Part shown: positions 52,977 to 58,444 of the stretch, piece after piece | Position numbering within the stretch: position 1 is the first letter of the stretch | How the letters are laid out: each line of letters starts with the position of its first letter | Origin: Bacteriovoracaceae bacterium | GTDB taxonomy: Bacteria > Bdellovibrionota > Bacteriovoracia > Bacteriovoracales > Bacteriovoracaceae | Assembly (NCBI GenBank): GCA_029865945.1 | Contig: JARXAH010000078.1 | Location: 1 to 58,444 of the forward strand | Direction of reading: 5' to 3' | DNA length: 58,444 bases | Program-made: the position numbers and the translations under genes | The notes under the pieces: model-generated | The model's database searches: none | Seen by the model: the letters and a program-made list of their open reading frames with translations, nothing else | What the model was told of the DNA's origin: nothing

Positions 52977-55037
52977 CTAGAGCATCGCAATGAGCGGAGC
53001 TACTAACAAAGAAACAACCGACATCACTTTAATGAGAATCGCAATACCTGGGCCGGAAGTATCTTTGAACGGATCGCCCACCATATCACCAACCACTGCA
53101 GCTTTATGAGTGTCAGAACCTTTTTTGTGTCCTGGCAATCCACCTTTTTCAATAAACTTTTTCGCGTTATCCCAAGCACCACCAGCATTCGCCATAAAAA
53201 GTGACAAAGTTGCGCCTACAGCGAGTGATCCCGCAAGCATTCCTGCAAGAACCGCAGGCCCAAGCGTAAATCCCACAAGCACGGGAGCAACAACAGCGAT
53301 TAGACCAGGGACAATCATTTCTTTAAGCGCTGCCGTCGTCGCAATATCCACAATTTTTTTAGGATCTGGATCTGCTTTAAGCTCCATCAAACCTGGAATC
53401 TCTCGAAATTGACGACGTATTTCTTCCACGATCGCACCAGCAGCGCGTCCCACAGCAAGCATCGTTGTCGATCCCACTAAGAAGGGAAGAATTGATCCCA
53501 GTAAAATTCCAATCAAGATTTTTGGTTCATTTAAAACTAATTGTAAATCAGGAAGACCATTTAACGACCGCACGTGATTCACTTCCATATTGAAGGCAGA
53601 AAAAAGGGCGAGCACCGTCAAAATCGCAGAGCCAATCGCAAAACCTTTTCCAATCGCCGCCGTCGTATTTCCAACGGAATCTAATTCATCAGTAATTTTT
53701 CTTACCTCAGGGCCGAGGCCTGACATTTCTGAAATTCCGCCAGCGTTATCTGAGATTGGCCCGTAAGCATCAACCGTCATTACGACGGCAGTTCCGCCCA
53801 ACATTCCCACAGCGGAAAGAGCAACACCATAGAGACCTAAATAATGATCAGCAAGGTAAGCAACGCCGGCCACTACGAGCATAGGCACGGCCGTCGATTC
53901 CATACCGATCGCTAGTCCGTAAATCACATTTGTTCCAGCTCCAGTCGTTGCCGATTGTGCAATTTTTGAAACGGGAGTTGATGATGTGTAGTAATCTGTA
54001 ATGAGACCGATAATCGCACCACCAAGTGCACCCACAGTTAAAACTAAAGTAACTGACTGAGTGATTCCAAGAGACGCCATCACTGCATATGAAACGGCCG
54101 CCAAAATAACCGGAGGCATAATAAGTGCTCCGCGAAGAACTTTCGCAGGATTCATATTTTTCATGAGGCGCGCAATAAAAATACAAACAATTGATACCAC
54201 TAATCCAAGACCAGAGAGGATGAGAGGAAGCCCCACTCCAATCCACTTATTAGTTTCTAAATCTCCCTCTACAAAAGTAGGAAGTTGCGTTGACGTAATC
54301 GCAATCGCCATCGCGGCCACAATGGCGGCCACCATGGATTCATAAATGTCGGCACCCATTCCGGCCACATCACCTACGTTGTCACCCACGTTATCTGCAA
54401 TTACGCCTGGATTTCTTGGATCATCTTCCGGAATATTTTCAATCACTTTTCCAGCAATATCAGAGCCCACATCGGCGGCCTTGGTGTAAATCCCACCACC
54501 AATACGTGCGAAAAGTGCAATCGATGATGCACCGACAGCAAACGAGTGAAGCACTTCGGAGAGTTGAGTCGATTCACGATAAAATAAGTAGAGTACTCCA
54601 AGACCAATGAGGCCGAGTGCCGCTACCGTTAATCCCATCACCGCTCCACCATCGAGAGCAGTCACGAGTGCGTCGGCCGCTTTATTTCTAAAGGCCGCTT
54701 GAGTCGTTCGAACGTTGGCAAAAGTAGCTGCCTTCATTCCAATAAAACCAGCGAGCAAAGATAAAAACGCTCCTAGTAAAAAACAAAATCCGGCGAGCAA
54801 ACTCATTTTCCATGCGAGTAAGGCAAATACCACAACCCCATAGACAGCAAGAGTTTTGTACTGTCGCCACAAAAAGGCCATGGCACCCTCGCGAATATAT
54901 CTCGCGATTCGTTCCATCGTTTCATTTCCTTTCTCTTGTTTCAGTACGCGAAAATAAAAAAAGATCGCAATCAAAAGACCTAGAACTCCAAAAATTACAG
55001 GAGTCTTCAGCCATGTAGACCATGTTTCCGTTGTCAT
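52977..55037 (-). CDS. hppA: Membrane-bound ion-pumping pyrophosphatase
   Basis: A 686-residue inner-membrane pump with about 16 helices that hydrolyses PPi to move H+ or Na+ outward. Active-site blocks: DVGSDIAGKVIENIPEDDPRNPG, NVGDNVGDVAGMGADIYES, and GGAWDNAKKFIEKG. GNTTAAIGKG has Ala where K+-independent enzymes have Lys, so the enzyme is probably K+-dependent. The Glu in GADIYES is the position used by Na+-type pumps and K+-dependent relatives. Start at ATG 55037 with GGAGAGG; a TTG at 55052 is less likely. Confidence 0.93.
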   Translation of the reverse strand: MTTETWSTWLKTPVIFGVLGLLIAIFFYFRVLKQEKGNETMERIARYIREGAMAFLWRQYKTLAVYGVVVFALLAWKMSLLAGFCFLLGAFLSLLAGFIGMKAATFANVRTTQAAFRNKAADALVTALDGGAVMGLTVAALGLIGLGVLYLFYRESTQLSEVLHSFAVGASSIALFARIGGGIYTKAADVGSDIAGKVIENIPEDDPRNPGVIADNVGDNVGDVAGMGADIYESMVAAIVAAMAIAITSTQLPTFVEGDLETNKWIGVGLPLILSGLGLVVSIVCIFIARLMKNMNPAKVLRGALIMPPVILAAVSYAVMASLGITQSVTLVLTVGALGGAIIGLITDYYTSSTPVSKIAQSATTGAGTNVIYGLAIGMESTAVPMLVVAGVAYLADHYLGLYGVALSAVGMLGGTAVVMTVDAYGPISDNAGGISEMSGLGPEVRKITDELDSVGNTTAAIGKGFAIGSAILTVLALFSAFNMEVNHVRSLNGLPDLQLVLNEPKILIGILLGSILPFLVGSTTMLAVGRAAGAIVEEIRRQFREIPGLMELKADPDPKKIVDIATTAALKEMIVPGLIAVVAPVLVGFTLGPAVLAGMLAGSLAVGATLSLFMANAGGAWDNAKKFIEKGGLPGHKKGSDTHKAAVVGDMVGDPFKDTSGPGIAILIKVMSVVSLLVAPLIAML

Positions 55038-55064
55038 AGTAATCCTCTCCAATATTAGTGCCTA

Positions 55065-55092
55065 ATTTTAGTGTTTTTCCTTTCAATTGCAA
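55065..55092 (-). promoter_or_regulatory. Candidate hppA promoter
   Basis: On the minus strand, TTGCAA (55092-55087) and TAAAAT (55070-55065) are 16 bases apart, about 28 bases before the hppA ATG. The -35 box TTGCAA is self-complementary and is also used by the divergent asnB promoter. Confidence 0.5.
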
Positions 55093-55114
55093 AGCATCCA
55101 TTTTCCTTTAAAAT
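55087..55114 (+). promoter_or_regulatory. Candidate asnB promoter
   Basis: TTGCAA (55087-55092) and TAAAAT (55109-55114) are 16 bases apart. The leader is about 36 bases, with AGAGGA before the ATG at 55157. Confidence 0.5.
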
Positions 55115-55156
55115 AGAAATTCAGAGGGAAGTTGACGAAAAATAAGAGGAAAAATC

Positions 55157-56761
55157 ATGTGTGGTTTATTTGCATCAATGAGTGATGTATCCAAAATTCC
55201 AGAGTTCACAAGTTACTTTAATCAAATTTTGCACCGTGGCCCAGACAGTACGGTCATGGAGAGGCGAGAGTCAGGAGTGGTGCTGGCCTTTCACCGACTT
55301 GCGATTATGGATACTACCCACGCCGGGGATCAGCCGCTAAAAGATTTAGGTGAGAGTGTGTTTCTCCTTTGCAATGGAGAAATTTATAATTTTGAATATT
55401 GGCGCAAGCATTATCAAGATCTCGGAGCCTATCGTTTTCAGTCTCACTCTGATTGTGAAGTGATCTTGCCACTTTATTTGGATAAGGGGATTGCGGCGAC
55501 TGCAAGCGCGCTGGATGCGGAATTTGCCTTTGTGATTTGGGACGATAAAAAGCAAAAAATGTTTGCGGCCCGGGATCCCATCGGAATTCGTCCTCTCTTT
55601 TATGGTTATTCAAAAAGTGATAAAAAAATCATGTTCGCTTCAGAGGCGAAAGTGTTAGTTCCTTTGTGCGATCAAGTTCAAGCATTTCCACCAGGACATT
55701 ACTATGATGGGGAAGGAAAATTTATTCGTTTCAAAAATGTAGCGACGCCCGCTAAGTCTACAGGTGATGATCTTGAAACAATTTTAGAAAAAATAAATCA
55801 AAAGTTAACGGAAGGGGTTCGCAAGCGCTTGGTCGCCGACGTACCAGTGGGATTTTTGCTTTCCGGTGGCCTTGATTCGAGTTTGGTATGTGGTATCGCT
55901 GCTAAAATGCTCAAGCGTCCATTGATTACTTTTTCGGTGGGCCTAAGAAAAAATCCCATTGATTTGCCCCACGCAAAAAAAGTGGCGGAGTTTATCAAAT
56001 CAAATCATCACGAAGTTTATTTTACCGAGGAAGAAACACTACAGGCTGTAAGAGAAGTGATTTGGCATTTAGAAACGTGGGACATCACCACCGTGCGCGC
56101 AAGCATTCCTATGTACTTAGTTTGTAAATACATTCGCAAGCACTCAAAAATTAAAGTACTGCTCACAGGTGAAGTGAGCGATGAAATCTTTGGCTACAAA
56201 TATACAGATTTTGCGCCTTCCGCAGAGGAGTTTCAAAAAGAATCCGTTAAACGAATAGAAGAATTGTATATGTACGATGTATTGCGTGCTGATCGGTGTA
56301 TTGCGGCCCATTCACTAGAGGCGCGTGTTCCCTTTGCGGATTTAGATTTTGTGGAGTACTGCATGTCGATTCCTGGATTAAAAAAAATGAACACTCACAA
56401 TATGGGAAAATGGCTACTTCGCAAGGCCTTTGAAAAAGATAATTTCATTCCTGATTCTATTTTGTGGCGAGACAAGGCCGCTTTCTCCGACGCCGTTGGA
56501 CACAGCATGGTGGAAACACTTAAAGCTCACTCAGAGAATTTGTACACGGATGAAGATATAGTTCGCGCGAAAAAAAAATATCCTTATAAAACACCTTTTA
56601 CGAAAGAATCCCTCTGGTACCGCGATATTTTTGAAGAATTTTATCCCGGAAAATCGGATTGGATTAAAGATTTTTGGATGCCCAATAAAAGTTGGAAAAA
56701 TTGTGATGTGCAGGATCCGAGCGCTCGCGTTCTTCCCAATTATGGTAAGTCAGGAGATTAG
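55157..56761 (+). CDS. asnB: Asparagine synthetase B (glutamine-hydrolysing)
   Basis: A 534-residue cytoplasmic enzyme. MCGLFASM has the N-terminal glutaminase nucleophile Cys2 (after Met removal). The C-terminal synthetase domain has the PP-loop FLLSGGLDSSLVCG near residue 235 and TGEVSDEIFGYKYTDFAP. It makes asparagine from aspartate, glutamine and ATP. The length and arrangement match E. coli-type AsnB. Confidence 0.95.
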   Translation: MCGLFASMSDVSKIPEFTSYFNQILHRGPDSTVMERRESGVVLAFHRLAIMDTTHAGDQPLKDLGESVFLLCNGEIYNFEYWRKHYQDLGAYRFQSHSDCEVILPLYLDKGIAATASALDAEFAFVIWDDKKQKMFAARDPIGIRPLFYGYSKSDKKIMFASEAKVLVPLCDQVQAFPPGHYYDGEGKFIRFKNVATPAKSTGDDLETILEKINQKLTEGVRKRLVADVPVGFLLSGGLDSSLVCGIAAKMLKRPLITFSVGLRKNPIDLPHAKKVAEFIKSNHHEVYFTEEETLQAVREVIWHLETWDITTVRASIPMYLVCKYIRKHSKIKVLLTGEVSDEIFGYKYTDFAPSAEEFQKESVKRIEELYMYDVLRADRCIAAHSLEARVPFADLDFVEYCMSIPGLKKMNTHNMGKWLLRKAFEKDNFIPDSILWRDKAAFSDAVGHSMVETLKAHSENLYTDEDIVRAKKKYPYKTPFTKESLWYRDIFEEFYPGKSDWIKDFWMPNKSWKNCDVQDPSARVLPNYGKSGD

Positions 56762-56770
56762 AAATTGATC

Positions 56771-56932
56771 ATTTCGGTTTAAAGTTCATCAATGTTGTCG
56801 GTCGTCGGCATCATCGCAATCCAAAACTTTGGATTCCTCAAACTGCGAGGAGCAGTACCGCGTCTCGTAATTTCAGCCTCAAAGAGTAAAATCTTTTACC
56901 TTTGGCCTAGTTCCTGAACATTAAACGGAAAT
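56771..56932 (+). repeat. Long palindromic element downstream of asnB
   Basis: Arms 56771-56788 and 56915-56932 match as inverted repeats at 16 of 18 positions. Inside are a perfect hairpin AATCCAAA/TTTGGATT (56818-56835), CCTC/GAGG (56836-56849), and a long bulged stem from 56875 to 56906 whose tip is GTAAAA-TC-TTTTAC. GTCGGTC occurs at its left side, as in the nuoL-nuoM element. Confidence 0.55.
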
Positions 56933-57276
56933 GGGATTATGCCCATTGGCGCTCTCGATTTAACTCGCAAAGCTAAAAAGTTAAAAATTTCTATTTGCCA
57001 AGACTAAAAATAAAATATTTTTTCTTGCTTTTGTTTTTAGCATAGGACATGTGTTCGCCATGCAAAATCCCATTTCATTGAGAGCATTAAGATATCATCA
57101 GCAATTTAGTAATATCAATTTTGAAACCGCTGAAAAATGATCGAAGAAAATGATATAAAAGAAAAAAACAATATTGATGAAAAATTTAAAGTCAAAAAAA
57201 AATTGGAAAGAAAAGTTTAGAAGAATTGGGCCATAGTTGGAAAAAGCAAAAACAAGAATTTTTGAGCAAGAAAAGT

Positions 57277-57308
57277 AAAAAAAATGGCCGGCGATTTTTA
57301 ACCGCCAG
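57277..57308 (-). terminator. Intrinsic terminator of the 57341-57721 gene
   Basis: On the minus strand, TGGCGG and CCGGCCA-side bases form a GC-rich hairpin around TTAAAAAT (57285-57308), followed by eight T (57284-57277). It sits 33 bases after the stop. Confidence 0.65.
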
Positions 57309-57340
57309 CTTTATTGAGCTCAAAAAATTTCGATGACTAG

Positions 57341-57721
57341 TTAATAATAGCAAGTAAATTTATTTCCAAAAATTTTACAAGAACTGAACTTCGTCGATAA
57401 CTTTTTAATTGTGAAGAATGCCGCTCCTGCACTCGTTGTTACCCTGCAACCAATCCTGTAGAAATTATCATTAAATTTTATGGCCGAATGAGGTTTAATG
57501 CTTATATTTCCCGAACTTAAAGATGCAACCCAGGTATCAGCTTGTGCAGCTGGATTACCTGAAAAAGGCATCAAAGAATTGTTGTTGTTGTGCAAAAGAT
57601 CACCATCTGAAGTTAATAAACCTGAAGTGGGCAATGCTGGACATGAAAAAACTTCGTGAGGCGGTACAGCTTCAGCAATTGAAAAGTTAAAAAGCACCAA
57701 GAATAATGAAAAAAATTTCAT
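57341..57721 (-). CDS. Small secreted Cys-containing protein, unknown
   Basis: A 126-residue protein with a Sec signal (MKFFSLFLVLFNFSIAEA). Four cysteines (VFSCPAL, IGCRV, SSCKIF and FTCYY) could form two disulfides. No family. AGAGGGA ribosome binding site. It has its own terminator. Confidence 0.6.
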   Translation of the reverse strand: MKFFSLFLVLFNFSIAEAVPPHEVFSCPALPTSGLLTSDGDLLHNNNNSLMPFSGNPAAQADTWVASLSSGNISIKPHSAIKFNDNFYRIGCRVTTSAGAAFFTIKKLSTKFSSCKIFGNKFTCYY

Positions 57722-58116
57722 ACGTCCCTCTTTATTAAAAATTAAAGTGATATTTCGTACACCCGTAAAATATATTAGAACGAAAACAAAAATCTATTTA
57801 ATTCCTTAGACTGATCAACAACTTAGATAAATTTAGATTGCAATTAAAATTGGCAAAATCAAATTAGAATCAAATTAAACCTAACGGTTTTTGGGTGGGC
57901 GGCGCTCAGAAATTCTTTACCTTGGCGATATGGAAGTATTTTTGGCTGAAAATTTCCATTTTCCCTAATTTTGTTGGCCTGCTCTGATTTTTTATAAAAA
58001 ATAAAAAAATTTGCAACTTCTTGAAAACTCATCAAAACGAGACTTTAGGTGCGGCCGGTGAAGATGACCACACCTAATGAGTAAAGAAAAAATGAGCGCC
58101 GGCCGTGCATGAACCA
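57722..58116. other. Intergenic stretch, no gene seen
   Basis: About 395 bases, AT-rich, with only tiny frames. At 58051-58106, GCGGCCGG and CCGGCCG arms form an inverted repeat about 40 bases apart, with a nested GGTG/CACC pair, just past the stop of the next gene on the minus strand; it may end that transcript. The region 57722-57780 is the leader of the 57341-57721 gene. Confidence 0.4.
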
Positions 58117-58383
58117 TTATTTAAATAAACTTAATATTAAGCCAACGATTAGGAGTGAAAGTTTTAAAAAAATATATCCAAGACCTATCGCTAAAGGGAT
58201 GGAAACTAAAACTGAACCAGCGGTACCTAGCTCTTGTTCAAACTTATAAAATACAAACAAACCTGAACCTAGTGTAATAAATATAGTAAGCGGTATGATT
58301 ATTACCACAGGTGGAGGACCCCATGGAGAATTTCCTCCGAATTTACCATATTGTTTATTCTTAAACATCCAACTGCATTCCAT
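58117..58383 (-). CDS. Small membrane protein, unknown
   Basis: An 88-residue protein. A Gly/Pro/Asn-rich N-terminus (GKFGGNSPWGPPP) is followed by two hydrophobic helices (about residues 26-46 and 56-87) around the charged loop YKFEQELG. Start at 58383 or at a second ATG 58368; no clear ribosome binding site. No family recognised. Confidence 0.5.
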   Translation of the reverse strand: MECSWMFKNKQYGKFGGNSPWGPPPVVIIIPLTIFITLGSGLFVFYKFEQELGTAGSVLVSIPLAIGLGYIFLKLSLLIVGLILSLFK

Positions 58384-58444
58384 TTAAAACCACAAAGTAT
58401 TTTTATTTTAATTGCTCATACTAAAAAATGCAATTTAAGATCTA

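Larger units (their letters stand above)
56762..57340. other. Intergenic stretch with a palindromic element and a possible gene remnant
   Basis: About 580 bases between convergent genes. It holds a complex palindrome (listed next) and, at about 56990-57140 on the plus strand, a frame that reads KIFFLAFVFSIGHVFA then MQNPISLRALRYHQQF and stops at a TGA. This looks like a signal peptide plus a short stump with no start codon, perhaps a decayed secreted gene. The rest (57140-57280) is A-rich with many stops. Confidence 0.4.

Overview
The window is a gene-dense, fairly AT-rich stretch of a Gram-negative (diderm) bacterial chromosome. Many predicted lipoproteins and Sec-secreted proteins, calcium-binding TSP3-repeat lipoproteins, a prepilin-like giant protein and secreted peptidases resemble what is common in Bdellovibrionota, especially the Bacteriovorax side. 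That placement is an inference from gene style; no rRNA or marker tree is available here. No tRNA, rRNA, CRISPR array, prophage or insertion sequence was seen.

Layout. 1-258: start of a TauE/SafE permease running off the left edge. 0.4-3.3 kb: a prepilin-like surface protein and a lipoprotein acid phosphatase. 3.5-8.2 kb: a complete branched-chain amino acid ABC transporter operon, livKHMGF. 8.2-14.7 kb: small lipoproteins, a secreted M14 carboxypeptidase, a YqeY protein, a minus-strand RNA-modification cluster (rlmB-like, tcdA, tatD-like), an RlmM-like methyltransferase and a ribosome hibernation factor. 14.8-21.4 kb (minus strand): a phototrophy island. crtE-crtI-crtB-crtYcd-crtZ makes beta-carotene and then zeaxanthin, and rhodopsin-blh provides a light-driven proton pump and the enzyme that cuts beta-carotene to retinal. 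21.6-26.5 kb: secreted proteins, including a GNAT-fold protein with a signal peptide, an EamA transporter and FetAB-type exporter genes. 26.6-40.8 kb: a complete 14-gene complex I operon nuoA-N, with a shortened NuoG and two long palindromic elements between genes. 41.4-47.5 kb (minus strand): four consecutive lipoprotein genes, three with TSP3 calcium repeats, two of these also with a VWA-like domain. 47.6-50.3 kb: small proteins, MgtC and TerC. 51.1-58.4 kb: a secreted metzincin-like peptidase, a membrane pyrophosphatase, asparagine synthetase and small secreted or membrane proteins.

How the parts work together. Three ion pumps lie within about 40 kb: rhodopsin, complex I and a membrane pyrophosphatase. 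The rhodopsin has the proton-pump triad D92/T96/E103, green-tuning L100 and retinal lysine K229. A glycine at position 149 matches the fenestration that lets xanthorhodopsin bind a carotenoid antenna. With crtZ next door this suggests an antenna-equipped pump using a hydroxylated carotenoid.

Least-described material. (1) The VWA/TSP3 lipoprotein operon, whose three TSP3 members appear to share a C-terminal domain. (2) Four intergenic elements of about 110-160 bp, each closed by a 14-20 bp inverted repeat with further hairpins inside; two sit inside the nuo operon. (3) The secreted GNAT protein. (4) A divergent asnB/hppA promoter pair that appears to share one palindromic -35 box.
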